Below, piece after piece: positions 52,081 through 63,297 of a stretch of 64,000 nt of DNA. The DNA comes from Glyphotaelius pellucidus (taxonomy: Eukaryota > Arthropoda > Insecta > Trichoptera > Limnephilidae), in the NCBI GenBank assembly GCA_936435175.1, contig OW386566.1, positions 13,717,001 to 13,781,000 on the forward strand, read 5' to 3'. Made by a program: the position numbers and the translations under genes. The notes below the pieces were generated by a model, which searched no databases, was not told the DNA's origin, and was given only the letters and a program-made list of their open reading frames with translations. How positions within the stretch are numbered: position 1 is the stretch's first letter; each line of letters begins with the position of its first letter.

Positions 52081-52983
52081 ATCATGGAGTAAAATAAGTC
52101 AGAATCCGCGCCCTTGTTTTGTGACGATTATACTTCAGTGTGTCTATTTATTTACGGTCTTACAAACTAATATATTAAAAAAAATTGCATTCTTATTTTG
52201 CTTAGACATTATTGAAAAATTAAAAATAGCTCAAACAATAATCACATAAAGTACATAATTTTAATTGTTTTATAATCACGAATTTGAGCATTTTTTAATG
52301 TGGTTATCAAAGCAAATTTGGAATAAAATAAAATCTATATTGAGTCATTATGTTAAAATTCTGTTATGGTGAATAATTAATCTTTCTCATCGGAATCGCC
52401 CTGTACCGTTGAAAGGGTACAATCGCAAGATCATCGTTTGACAAAATTTAAATTCTCGGCCTGGTTAATGCCTCTTAATGCCTATTGGTTCTAGCCTATT
52501 TTCTCGCCTGGAGTAGCATACATTTTCTGCCTGGTAGCAATTTCTTTTAATTCAAATTTTTGTACCAATTTTAATTAAAAAATAAAGAAAGAATTCATTT
52601 CTTCCTTAAAGGAAAATTTTAAAATTGAAGGCTTTTTTCCGAATAATGTTGGTATTTATTTCTCTGGGAATATTGTGTAGGTACCTACTTATGTGATTAC
52701 GTATTTTAAATTGATTTCCTAAAAAAACAATATTGGAAAAAATGTAAGTGTTTAATAAAACGTTAATAAATTTCTTGGAAAGTTTCATGTTACGAAAAAG
52801 GTCGCTTAATTTGTAGGAATTTGTATTTCTATTGAATTTTCATATCGCAATTTGATTATAGAGAATAAAAAACGCGTATATCGTGTACTGGCAGATGAAG
52901 ATAATTTAATAAAAAACATTGTCTTTGTCTTGAACGAAATGCGGGCAAAGCCGGGTACAAATTTGACGCTATACAAAACATCC
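52081..52983. other. Mostly unassigned; possible Helitron end near 52,940-52,972
   Basis: GAAATGCGGGCAAAGCCGGG followed by TACAAAT resembles degraded Helitron 3' wording. The rest is AT-rich. Confidence 0.3.
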
Positions 52984-53022
52984 ATACATTTTTATTAACA
53001 GTTGGGAGTCTTCTGCGGTATT
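52984..53022 (+). repeat. SINE1 3'-end fragment
   Basis: CAGTTGGGAGTCTTCTGCGG then TATT matches the SINE1 3' terminus. Confidence 0.6.
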
Positions 53023-53169
53023 TGCATATTCACACGCGGTGGAAGCGAAATCTTCACCCACACAATTTCAAAATTTCAATAAATAGGAGCCTTGAAAAGT
53101 GAGCTCATAATCAAAGTGGCGAATGCGGTAAGGCTTCATTCTCTCCCATTCTCTCACAGTTTAAATCCT

Positions 53170-53650
53170 GTAGATGTATGTGTTTGCCTCTTTTTAGTGT
53201 CGTTTCTGTTTCATCGAGTTTCAAATCACAACGGTGCCAAAGATATTTCACTTTGAAAACAGAGTGTGCATTTTACACGCTGTAGAAGTGCAACCTTCAG
53301 AAAACTAAAGCATTCAAGAGTGGGGAGGCTACGAAGCACCGCACAAATAGACGACCGATTGTACTATCTCACTCTCTCGCAGGCTAAACCCCATAGGTGT
53401 GTGTTTAAGATTGACAAATGACATGTGTTATCGACTCTGATACAGAAACCGCAATGGCGGTGCTTGTGACTTTTCGAACTTTCTTGAGACTCCGGTGTGG
53501 CCAGTGTATGTAAAACAATGATACCATTACAAAAAAAATCAACTCGCCACATACCGAGTCGCTACATGTTTGTCTCTTTTAAGTGTCCCAATGTTTCATT
53601 TCATCGAGTTTCAAATCGCAACGGTGCTAAAGATCACTTCAAAAACATCC
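53170..53650. repeat. Two direct copies of a sequence about 380 bp apart
   Basis: TTTCATCGAGTTTCAAATCA at about 53,210 recurs as TTTCATCGAGTTTCAAATCG at about 53,597, with similar neighbours (CAACGGTGC.AAAGAT). Confidence 0.65.
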
Positions 53651-54534
53651 TTTACACTTTGTCTCAATCCCTCATTCCTTCTGCCATACAATATTTTTTA
53701 ATATTGAGGGCACCACATATGATTTTGATTTGAGAAAATCAAAAATTTAACCATTACGGACTTTCTTCCATCAGAAAATTAAATCCACTGCAATTTAACG
53801 CTTTCATCGTCTTATAATTCCACTGACTGTGATGGTCCCACCCCGCTGCAAGGTTTTTTCACCCTTTCCTTTTCTCTCTTCGTCGTTGAGATCTCCGATC
53901 GGAAGGTTCAGCTACGCTGTTTTCCTGATCTCATTTTCCCAACCCCTGTGATGCGAAACACAGTAAAACAAGGTTGTCCTGGGAAATCTTACAATAAACC
54001 CTTTACTTCACGTTGTGATTGATTTTTGCTTCGAAGCCTCCAGATTATTTGGAGTAGGAATTTAATGTATTTACTCTTTTTCGTGGTAACTTTCGACTCT
54101 TTAAAAGGCGTGGAAGAATTTTTTCTGTTGTTTTCTCAAACGCATGAAGGATACGCCCTGTCTAACTGCCCTACACTACCGATGCCTATGGCCCTAACTG
54201 TATACTCCCTGTAGAGTCCCCGTTCCCCGCTATAGTGATCCCTTTTGCACCTAGTCTATTAAGGCTGGGTTAGCTATCCTCTGGTCCTATTTTGCGCTAG
54301 TAAAATTTAACTGCACGTCTAAAGGTCAGTTAGTAAATCACGAAGAAGGAACCTAGCTCGCGTAACGGTCGATCCTGTGGACAATTAAATGGCAATACAA
54401 GTTCATTATTTACTTTAATTTAAATGTACGTACCTAGAGGTGCTTCTCTATGGCCGAATAGGCTGCTCCCGCGTCTCCCAATCTGAAATACCTATCCTAT
54501 GCATAACTGTTAGAAATATTGTTATTGTTAGTAG
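53651..54534. other. No recognised feature; left part of an unexplained 4-kb stretch
   Basis: By eye less AT-rich than the surroundings. No repeat from this window matches it. Confidence 0.3.
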
Positions 54535-54951
54535 CACCAATTTACGACAGAACTAGGGAATCTTAAGGAAGTGATAAAAGGAAAGGAAGGAGAATTTCTT
54601 TGCAAACTAGTATTGGCTCCTCCCCTAACCAAGTTGACCGAGTGGGCAGTTCTCCGGACACAACTATCCCGCCAATGCATGTCTGAGCTATACCCCGGTA
54701 TCTGGCGGATCTCTTGGACGATCACCCTGACATACCCGGACTCACTCATGCCAGAGGAAGAACAGCAGGCTTTCAAACCTTTCCCAGTCAACTCCAATAC
54801 TCATTACGCCTCCAGATTCTACGTTACTGGCTCTAAAAGGGGTATTTCCATTTCGTCCCTTGTCATGACTCTACTCGCGGGCAAGTGGCGCGAAGCTGTG
54901 AGGCAGACCGTTAAAGCCGACCGTTTTCGTCTTTCCACCTCCAATAGTTGA
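54535..54951 (+). CDS. Unrecognised protein-like ORF
   Basis: 138 open codons after a stop at 54,532. They include NLKEVIKGKEGEFLCKLVLA, LYPGIWRISWTITLTYPDSL, NTHYASRFYVTGSKRGISIS and LAGKWREAVRQTVKADRFRL. No ATG precedes codon 40, so a start or an upstream exon is missing. The same frame, after stops, continues with further protein-like stretches to 55,407 (ARDPPSLWLVPLPLRNWVML; FPKRENLIHAIQQIEISQVN), which suggests a longer decayed gene. Overlapping minus frames are equally open in places, so the strand is not certain. I recognise no family. Confidence 0.3.
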   Translation, partial: HQFTTELGNLKEVIKGKEGEFLCKLVLAPPLTKLTEWAVLRTQLSRQCMSELYPGIWRISWTITLTYPDSLMPEEEQQAFKPFPVNSNTHYASRFYVTGSKRGISISSLVMTLLAGKWREAVRQTVKADRFRLSTSNS

Positions 54952-57428
54952 CATAAGGCGCACTTTGTGGGCCTTACGTTTACTTTTGGGTTGACACAGA
55001 TGAGAGAATGCAACAACGTTACAGAATTTTCCCGCAAGATACCTTGTTAACGGTCTCCTCCACTCAACCTTGCAGGCTTCCCGTGATGTCTAAAGTCAAC
55101 CGCCCCCGTCAGCGAATCGTGCCCATGACATACAATTCGGCATCCCTGGTACATAACCTTTCGCGCCCGTTCGCTCGACACGATCCCGCGAAAGGGAATG
55201 ACCTCCGACATAGCGCGTGACCCGCCCAGTCTGTGGCTGGTACCTCTCCCTCTTCGTAACTGGGTAATGTTGGAAAACCCTTACCATCTGACATACGTAT
55301 TCCACTTACGTATAGTCTCAGTACCGTCGTCCACATTCCCCAAACGTGAAAATTTAATTCACGCAATACAACAGATAGAAATTTCGCAGGTAAACAGGTT
55401 GATATAATGTTATACATGCATAGAATCGTGAATCTGGTTCTCACGCCCTCCTCCTGTCGAAGTCTGCGCCAAACTGTCAGCCAACGCCTTCAATTGGGTA
55501 AGTTGTACTTTCAACTTTCCATCAATTCGATTGGGTGTACCATCGTAGCCCTATCGCCTCTGCGTTCCTAGGTACCTGTAAGAACCATTTTTTGCTGCTG
55601 TTCCGTTCCTAGCAACCAGCTGTTAGGCGACGGTTCGGGTTTGAACCCGGGTGATAACGGCGAAGAGAAAAAAACCTGACCGACACGCACATTTATAGTG
55701 AACAATAGTTCAATAGGCTGCTTCATTCTTGCGGTCAGCATGTCCTGTAATTTAAATTATGGAGTTGTAATTCGACTTACCGAGAGTGATTGATAACTGT
55801 ACCCTTTATCCTAGCGGGAATACACGCTCGTTGTGATTTTGGATCTGCACCTGTTATAACCTGTGAGAAAACAAAGAAACCCTTTCCACCTCCCTACGAC
55901 CATTCCCCCCCCCCCCTGTTATGTAATGTCCTGAAATCTATACTCTGTTCGATCATCTGTAGTTATCATTTTTTGTTATAGCTTCCGTCAAGCGGTATAT
56001 TTATTATTAAAGCCCAAATTAATCCACGTAAAGTTTATACGATTTTTCCTGTAAAGTGAATTCCGTTATGGTTTGATTACTCCTTTCACCTCCGTAATAA
56101 TGAGTCATCTCTTTATTTATTTTATTTATTTATAGTTGATTAATTTGATTATTACACGTAGAAAAGAAGAACACGTGATTTTATCCACTATCGTTTAACA
56201 ATTTATCACCGCGATTATTGCAAACACAACTTATCACTGAATTTACGTTTTTTTTGCAGCTATTTGTCTATTATTAAGTTAGTTTTACCTCTTCATATTT
56301 CCGCAAATCGGATAAAGTATAATATTAATTTATTTACTAAGCGATTATAACACTGAATTTAATCCGATAAACTAACTTTATTTTTAATTACGGTAACTTC
56401 AACTATGTGCTTTTTCATTATTACGTGGCGATGCCATAATTCACGAACTTGTATTATTTTTATAATTCACCAACTTCTGATTGATGGATCGAACTTCCTT
56501 CTAACAAAACTTACAACTATCTCTTTTCACTTAGGTTAATTCACTCTTTTTGCTAGAGGTTTAGAACCAAAAAACCTCCGGACTTAACCGTATTCTTCCG
56601 CCGAATTCCACTGACTGATCTTCACTCACTGACCTGTTATCAAAAAAAACTGCTTATTTAAAACGAAAATCTCCCATCAATCAAAATAAGTTCATGCAAT
56701 TTTGAGTCGTATTTACCCGCTCGCCACCCACTACTCTCGCTTCCCGTCCGTTCCTCCCTTTTGCGTTTGTCCCCGTCACAACCCTTGAAATCGCAGTCCC
56801 AACCATCTCGGTCTAGCAAAATAAAACAGGGGTGGACCACGCGCTCGACTCAAACTTGTCATAGGACATTTTCTCCCACTCAAAATAAATGTATTACATC
56901 GCACTACCCCTGCATACATTTTGGAATAATCTATTATTATTATCATTATTTTATAACCTAACGCGAAGGAATTTTATTCTACGCATTATTCTACGAACAA
57001 TATGTATTCTCCCTTGTTTTTCCGTATTTGTGAGTGTTTAGGCCTTATACTCTGACAAACTCTCTCTTTAAACAAATAGCAACGCCCGTAAGGCTTTTCC
57101 CAGTATTAAACTCACATTTTTATTGATTTCGATTTTCATTTATGGCCATTTATCACCACCATGGCCTAATCTGTCCCTGTTATTTGCATCTCTACTAAGT
57201 AACCTCCCACATCTCATCGTCTCGTTCTCCCGAAAAAAGCTAATAACTGTCAAAATGTTTTATTGATCTCTTCAAAAATCACACTCGAATTTGTAAATAA
57301 ATTTAGAATTAGACAGGCCGTTAAATTTTATGCATTTGGCTAATTACTTTTTCCACTATTTTGTACGTAACCTAGAGTGGTGATTTCGGCTTAATGACCT
57401 CTTCTAAGAGCCAAAATCGTGTTACCTG
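54952..57428. other. Unexplained stretch with scattered ORFs
   Basis: No TIR, LTR, RT or transposase motif found. A tRNA T-arm-like CGGGTTTGAACCCGG lies at 55,638-55,652 without an A box. A C run is near 55,907 and an inverted (AAAT)n near 56,112-56,138. Confidence 0.3.
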
Positions 57429-57740
57429 TCAATCTCTTAGAACGTCACTTATGTACAAGAGATTGTAAACCTTCCCCATGTCGCTCCTAATAACTGAAAC
57501 GCAAAAGTTCATAATTAACCCAAAATCTACTTCCTGAACGATCTTTTTCAAAATCTCAATAGAGTCTCGGTCCCGAATTTCAACAGTTATCAATTTCTTA
57601 TTTTTGGTCATCATGAAGTGAGTTATGATCAAATTCATAAGGGTCTGCATTCCATACCATGGACTTCGTGAGAACTCTCGCTCCTTCAACCAGATAAACG
57701 CCTTTAGCTCCGCCTCTCTCTCGCTATTCGTTGTGTTCAA
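57429..57740 (-). CDS. Unrecognised 103-residue ORF
   Basis: ATG at 57,740, stop at 57,429. MNTTNSEREAELKAFIWLKE, then YGMQTLMNLIITHFMMTKNK, then IEILKKIVQEVDFGLIMNFC. Mixed charged and hydrophobic residues with helix-like spacing make it look like real protein. It follows another minus ORF (57,940-57,749) by eight bases, hinting at one frameshifted gene. No domain recognised. Confidence 0.3.
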   Translation of the reverse strand: MNTTNSEREAELKAFIWLKEREFSRSPWYGMQTLMNLIITHFMMTKNKKLITVEIRDRDSIEILKKIVQEVDFGLIMNFCVSVIRSDMGKVYNLLYISDVLRD

Positions 57741-57748
57741 AATAATTG

Positions 57749-57940
57749 TTAATTTATCATTTCCAATTTGTCCAACGTTTTACATCTCCGATAGTCTAGC
57801 ACCTCCCACGCGATAATTAACCCGTATTTTATTACAGACTCCTTCAATTTCGTTTTCAAACACACCCAACAGAGGTCAGTAATATGATCGAATTTAAATA
57901 TTTTAAAAAAAATTTCCTCGTCTACTTGTTCAAACAACAC
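57749..57940 (-). CDS. Unrecognised 63-residue ORF upstream of 57,740
   Basis: MLFEQVDEEIFFKIFKFDHI ... ESVIKYGLIIAWEVLDYRRC. Directly upstream of the 103-residue ORF on the same strand. The opening faintly resembles an F-box-type start, but I would not assign it. Confidence 0.25.
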   Translation of the reverse strand: MLFEQVDEEIFFKIFKFDHITDLCWVCLKTKLKESVIKYGLIIAWEVLDYRRCKTLDKLEMIN

Positions 57941-58308
57941 TGAACCATCACATGACTCAATCGAAGATTAAGTCGCCGCGCTCCAGAAAAGTGAAATGTC
58001 AGTTTGGCAAACTCCAGTTAAGTAAATTCTAGTTAAGTGAAAGCCCAAAGTAATTCCCGGCTTAACGGGGTGGCAGCGTTAAGTGACGTTAAGTAATCTG
58101 GACCAAGTGATCTCGACGAGATAATCTGCTTAAGGTCAGCGCAGACTCTTAATCTCTTCGATTAAAAATAGCCGGACGCTAATCGAATAACGAAAACGAC
58201 CTTTTGATTAATTGCTTCCAACATGAACTGGGTAAAAGATCAGATACGTTTTTAGATTTTCACGGCCAAAAGTATTTTCGTTATTTGTTTTTGGGGTGTT
58301 ATGCTAAT
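57941..58308. other. No recognised feature
   Basis: Contains several GTTAAGT words (58,017-58,105) without a regular period. Confidence 0.35.
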
Positions 58309-58532
58309 GGATTTGAGGAACAAGCTACTTTGGAACCAGTTCCTACGCCATTGCCTGTCTCGGCTACTTTGTACCGGTGACTAGGGATCACTAAATGACA
58401 GTGGATTCGAGGAACAAGCTACTTTGGAACCAGTTCCTACGCCATCGCCCGTCTCGGCTACGTTGTACCGTTGACTAGGGATCACTAGATGACAGTGAAT
58501 TCGAGGTACAGGTTTATTGGAACCAGTTCCAT
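58309..58532. repeat. 94-bp tandem repeat, 2.4 copies
   Basis: Units start at 58,309, 58,403 and 58,497 (GGATTTGAGGAACAAGCTAC; GGATTCGAGG...; GAATTCGAGG...). The first two are over 90% alike by eye; the third stops after GGAACCAGTTCC. Confidence 0.92.
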
Positions 58533-58865
58533 GTCTGATTACGGACACAAGTGAAATGTACAAAATTCTGACGTATACTGTAATACCAGTTCGTAGTGGA
58601 GTGGAGCTGGCAATACGGTATTGCTTCCAAATATATTTTCTCACACATTTCACCACTAACAATTACACAATTATCCATCTGTCCTGAAGATGGTCACTGT
58701 AACGCAATTTATTACAGAATATTACCACATATTTTAACTACTGTTCAACGATTTTTTACTTGGTTAACGGAAGAGATCAAAATAAGTTCCAAATTTGTCA
58801 AAGCAATTATAAAAAATCCAAACAAAATATTGTCAGTTTTATTTATTTATTTTTCAAGTGAATTT

Positions 58866-59195
58866 ATTACAAGAGTCCCGGTTGCTTCCATCAGAGAGAC
58901 TATGGCATCCCTAATTGGGGTATGTTGTGAGGCTGAGTGGAGAGTGGAAGGACCTGACTATTCAGATCTGGTCACAAAACACGGTTAAAATCATTTCAAG
59001 CAACGTTTCAATTCTGAATTGTGACAGTGTCTTCCACTCTGAGACGTACCGCAAGTATACTATATAATATCAATTCAAAGGAATTAATTGTGAAAAAAAC
59101 ACAAATTAATTCAATAATATTTATTTGCGCAAGCCGGGATTTGATCCCCCGACCTTCGAATCCCGAGTCAAGAGCCTTATCCCGCAACCACGGAT
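58866..59195 (-). mobile_element. SINE1 copy, nearly full
   Basis: Minus-strand head at 59,195-59,120 with B-box relics (GGATCAAATCCC), body with the CTATTCAGATCTGGTCAC complement, and 3' end near 58,866. More diverged than the copy at 5,467-5,888. Confidence 0.75.
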
Positions 59196-59210
59196 ATCAT
59201 AATATATACA

Positions 59211-59500
59211 TTCATATCTCTTGTTAGAAGCCTAATAGAACATAACTCAATAGTCTGGTTGTCCTTTTACAAAATTCATTCACATTATGTTGAAAGAATT
59301 CAGAAAAAATTTCTACGTTTCGTAAATTTTGAACATATAAAATCTCTTCAGAGCCCATAAATTCTCCGTAGTTAATGAATATTTTAAATATTCCAACTTT
59401 AGAGAATAGACGAAAAATAAACGACCTCACAATTTAATAAAAAATATTAAATTCTTCATTCGATTGTTGTAAATTTTAAATATCTACACGAAAAACTATT
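59211..59500 (+). pseudogene. LINE reverse transcriptase fragment
   Basis: The plus frame reads SLVRSLIEHNSIVWLSFYKI then VERIQKKFLRFVNFEHIKSL before stops. Standard post-palm RT segment; no catalytic residues. Inserted next to SINE1. Confidence 0.65.
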
Positions 59501-59524
59501 CACATTTTATACATCTAGTCGTCC

Positions 59525-59668
59525 AGTGGTTCGCTATGTTTAGTAACTAGGAGGGATGCCCAAGTTCGTACGGTTAAGTTTGTCCGGATCTTAGCTGCGG
59601 ATTGTCCACCAACCACGCGGCAGGCCGGATCGGGAGAGACTGGTTGAGGGAGATGTTTTGACCTCTCC
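59525..59668 (+). repeat. Repeat family R fragment
   Basis: Contains GGCAGGCCGGATCGGGAGAG and CTGGTTGAGGGAGATG, typical of R. Confidence 0.65.
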
Positions 59669-59691
59669 AGCAGGACTCTCTCAGAACAACA

Positions 59692-59775
59692 GAAGAATTG
59701 CGAATGAACGCATGTATGAATGCGAATGAGGCAAGGAGTGTGCGCTAAGACCGGGTTGTTTGGCGGTCCATCTTC
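59692..59775 (+). repeat. RTE-like LINE C-terminal fragment
   Basis: Encodes ACMNANEARSVR-like residues and VVWRS, matching 42,040-42,120 of the larger copy. Confidence 0.65.
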
Positions 59776-59789
59776 TCTGAAATTTGAAA

Positions 59790-60015
59790 TTACTTGAAAT
59801 TTGTTGCTTGACGTTGATTTTTGTTGTTGAAAAAACGTTGCCTGAAATGGCTTTAGCCGAGTTAGGTGATAATATTTGAAAATCCAGGTACTTACCTACC
59901 TTCGTCTTCCCCACTTCCTTCCCTTCCCTACTAACTTCAGCCTCACAACATACCCCAATTAACTGTTCAATAGTCTCACTGGCTCCAAGCGGGAGCAGTT
60001 GGGACTGGTAATGCG
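59790..60015 (+). repeat. SINE1 3'-half fragment
   Basis: Reverse-oriented relative to most copies: GAAATGGCTTTAGCCGAGTT to GGAGCAGTTGGGACTGGTAA. Confidence 0.7.
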
Positions 60016-60116
60016 CGTTTTCATTCCGCAACGAAACATCCTCCAACAAAATATCTACTAAAACCTATCCTAACTTTACATTTTACTATTTTTGAACAAA
60101 ATTCATTGTATTTAAA

Positions 60117-60609
60117 GGATGTCTGTATTATTTTTGTCCCATTTAACAATTTTTGAATAATAATAATTTTTGTCTTTTTAGGATTTTTTATACAATTTTG
60201 GAGGCGGGAATGGGTACCGCCGCCCCGGGAACTTTTGTTGGATAACCAACACCTCTGCCATAGGTCACCCCAAATGATTCGCTACGTTTGGTGATTAAGC
60301 AGGGGTGCCCGGGTTCATGGGGTGAGGTTTGCTTAGGTCTTGGATGCGGATGACCAGGACACACTGAAACCCATATTCCTACCCAGTCCTTAAACCCTTT
60401 TCATCCACAGAATTCTCCTCCACTTCCTTTTCTTAAAAAAAACCCTCCACATAGTATTCCTGTATTATTTTTGTCCCATTTAAAACAGTTTTTGAACAAT
60501 AATTTATTGACTTTACAGGATATCTGTAATTTTTGTCCCATTTAACATTTTTTTAATAAAAATTTATTGTCATTACAGGATCTCTGTGTTATTTTTGGCT
60601 AATTTTTTT
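60117..60609. repeat. About 62-bp tandem repeat interrupted by an R element
   Basis: Units CTGTATTATTTTTGTCCCAT with following TTTAAC occur at 60,117, about 60,455, 60,520 and 60,581. Between the first and second unit lies an R copy. Confidence 0.75.
60200..60450 (+). repeat. Repeat family R copy inside the 62-bp array
   Basis: GGGTACCGCCGCCCCGGGAA to AAACCCTCCACATAGTATTC; aligned to 50,620-50,945. Confidence 0.75.
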
Positions 60610-60689
60610 GTTATGTAAGGTTAGGTTAGATATTTTTTTGAGGGATGTTTTGCCGTTAGGATATTTTGTCGGAGATATTTTGTCGCGTG

Positions 60690-60734
60690 ATGGAACCGTT
60701 GGGACTCTTGTGGGGTATTCGTATAAAAAAAAAG
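60690..60734 (+). repeat. SINE1 3' end with poly-A tail
   Basis: CGTTGGGACTCTTGTGGGGT then ATTCGTAT and nine A. Confidence 0.6.
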
Positions 60735-60744
60735 TTAAGCTAAG

Positions 60745-61400
60745 AAGAGACGGTTACCTCGAGTGTGTTTTCTTTTGGGGTAAAAATAATCTCGTTGAAT
60801 TTAATGTTTCAAAGACCCAATCATGTCTGATTACGTCTAAAAGGGATTCTAGGATCAGAGTTAAGTTAGCCTCTCAAAAACTGGGCGTACTGTAGTGTAC
60901 ATGGCCCGCAGATATTTTAACAGTACACAATTGCTAAAACCACAAGTGCGCCTCACGGTTGAATTTGGCAGACACCTCTGGTCTGGACCCCCAAAATACC
61001 TATATATAGAATAAAACCTTCGACTCTGTGCAGAAACGTGCGGTCAGTTTGATAGATTCTCCTAATGTTACAAACGGACTGCAATCTTGAGAGTACAGGC
61101 ACGGGTGGGAATGCTATCCTTGTTCTACCGATATTTCAATGAAAGATGCTCCGAGGAACTAGCGTCATTGATCCCTTCGGCACCGGTGCATAGTCGGGAG
61201 ACACGCTAAATGCGCGCCTGTACACGGTTGACATTTGTCACATGAGAACGGGTCGCTTCTTCGACTCGTTCTTGTGTTCAACAACTCGGCTGTGGAACGA
61301 TTTGCCTGCCTCTGTGTTTCCTCCTTCCTACAACATGGATCTCTTCAAGACCGATGTTCATTCCTTCCTATCCTTAAAAAGACCCTGCAAACAGCATCTC
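60745..61400 (+). pseudogene. LINE-B fragment, RT C-terminal part
   Basis: Plus-strand remnants in order: YLECVFFWGKNNLVEFNVSK; VRLTVEFGRHLWSGPPKYLY-like; QKRAVSLIDSP; CSEEL; SFVCSTTRLWNDLPASVFP-like; and LFKTDVHSFLSLKRPC. Frames shift several times. It aligns with the minus-strand copy at 15,046-16,050 but ends by running into the R 3' sequence rather than the (AAAT)n UTR. Confidence 0.75.
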
Positions 61401-61465
61401 AGATGACATAGGCCCTGAGAGAAATTATTTTCCTCAGGGCCTCCTGTGGTGAGCTAATGTAAAAA
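61370..61465 (+). repeat. Repeat family R poly-A end
   Basis: AAAAAGACCCTGCAAACAGC to CCTCCTGTGGTGAGCTAATG and a run of A. Confidence 0.7.
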
Positions 61466-62003
61466 AAAAAAGTTGATTCGGTTGAACGACATGGGCAATC
61501 AACCTAGATTCTTTTATATCATTGTATTTTGCGAATCGCTTTTTTTATACTAAGTGTTCTAAAATGAATTCCGAATTATTTTTCTTACTGTTTAGCAGTC
61601 GATTCGTAATTTAATGATAATATATTATAATAATATACGCTGTTTCGTTCAATGATGTAAATAATTCAAAGCTGTCTTTCGTGATTTGAATATTTAAGAA
61701 CCTTTTAGCGTTTGATTTTTTAATTTGTTAAATCTAATTTTAAAAGTTTCTGTCTTTTAAGATGATTCATTTTGCTATTGTTAAGGACTACTTACTTTAA
61801 ACAGAGTAAAACTTTTTTTTGCATAAAAAAGGACAGTGAAAATTTAAAAAAAATATTTAAAGGTATCAACCACCAGTATTCGGAGGAGGGGGGGGGGGGG
61901 GGGGTAAAAGCGACAGTGACAACAACAGTTTGGTAAAATACCTATTGTTTAAATTTCTCGACGAACAGGTTTCCTCTTGGCATACGGCACACATCGACAT
62001 TTG
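61466..62003. other. No recognised feature except a long G run near 61,890
   Basis: A run of about 17-18 G could form a quadruplex. The rest is AT-rich. Confidence 0.4.
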
Positions 62004-62143
62004 ACGACCGGCTTGGTCTAGCGGTAAGGCTCTTGACTCGCTATTCGAAGGTCACGGATTCGAATTCCGGCGTGGGCAAATAAATTTTATTTGATCAATT
62101 TGTGTTATTTCACAATTTATTCATTTAAAATAATATATAGTCG
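62004..62143 (+). mobile_element. SINE1 5' part with tRNA-like head
   Basis: GGTCTAGCGGTAAGGCTCTT (A-box region) and GGATTCGAATTCC (B box, 62,056-62,067) followed by the start of the body. Truncated at the 3' side. Confidence 0.75.
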
Positions 62144-62196
62144 TGTTATCGTCTAATTTGTAAAAAAAGACAAAAAAATTTAAAAATAATTATTAT

Positions 62197-62235
62197 AACG
62201 GGGGGACCAACAGTCAGGGGATCTACTGTCGGGTC
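62197..62235. repeat. Isolated unit related to the 45-bp minisatellite
   Basis: GGGGGGACCAACAGTCAGGG then ATCTACTGTCGGGTC resembles the unit at 20.9-21.4 kb. Confidence 0.5.
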
Positions 62236-62689
62236 TTAAGAGGATTATAACGCTAAAAGTATTTCGATTCTCGTTCATACAAAATTTAAAATCGCTCGTC
62301 TTATTTGCACGAGGCAAGTAAGCGAAAAAGTGATATTTATTTATTCTGTACATTATTTTATAAGAATGAAAAAAAGTTAGAACATACAAAACCTCAAAAA
62401 AATCTCAGCCAGAAAATGGGTATTTTTTAAAAATTGTTTCTTATATATTACTTCATAGTTAAGACATGAAAAAACATTTTTTTTAGTGGTTTAAGCTTAT
62501 ATTTTTTATGTAAATAATAATTTTATTGTAATTCCAATACATAGAAAAGCTATTAAAAGCTTCAATTTATCCGTAGCATAATTTTTGATGTTCATAATGT
62601 AAACTGATTTGTCGTAAAGATGAATCTAAATAGTATCTGAATAAGGCAGGCGCAATGATGGCACCACCTTATAAAGGTTAGAGTGAAGC

Positions 62690-63297
62690 TGAATGTTCAC
62701 TCTATGTGAGAGCTATGCCTATGGATCTCGATATGGTATGTCTTCTGAATCAAATAGCAAAGGTATATCACAAGGGTACTTACGATAGATTGGCGATCTT
62801 GCCCGGAATGGGAACCCTCGTGGTCAGTATTTGGCTATTCTAAGTCTGGATGAACCACAGGTAGTCAAGGTCGGTTTTCTTACGATTGAGATAAATAACG
62901 GCGGCGGTATTTTCACCTTGCAAGTTTCGATTTGTCACGATAAAAATGGTAATATGTTGACAGTAGCGTTACGAAAGGAAGACTCAAAATCAACACTTTA
63001 CGACTCTTTGACGACGGCTGTCAGCGGGCAGTTTTCAGCCAGTGTAGGTACCCCGTGCAAATTTCACCAATAGGTTTGAATTCTGTCCTTTGCTAAGTGA
63101 AACAGAACAAACCTATCGAGATTCAATTTAGCGTTACGAAACAGTATCTAAATAGGATTTCACGTAAAGCTTCATCTGAAGAATATGAGGCATGGAAGCA
63201 CGACGCTCTTTTTACCGACCTTGTATTTACACTATACACATTTACTTTATTTTTATTCAATACGGGGCCTCAGCAAAACACGATTCAAAGCTTTTAA
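62690..63297 (+). pseudogene. Unrecognised decayed gene
   Basis: Three plus-strand pieces look like one broken protein. Around 62,700-62,810: SLYVRAMPMDLDMVCLLNQI. Around 62,790-63,073, in a second frame and ending in TAG: GQYLAILSLDEPQVVKVGFL, IEINNGGGIFTLQVSICHDK, NGNMLTVALRKEDSKSTLYD. At 63,097-63,297, in a further frame: IEIQFSVTKQYLNRISRKAS, SEEYEAWKHDALFTDL. The middle piece alternates strands-like hydrophobic residues, suggesting a beta-rich fold. I recognise no family. A captured viral or host gene are both possible; the short spacing of breaks argues for an old single-gene relic. Confidence 0.4.

Noticed and set aside
55620..55670. tRNA gene based on CGGGTTTGAACCCGG
   Set aside because: A T-arm-like palindrome without A box, anticodon arm or acceptor stem.
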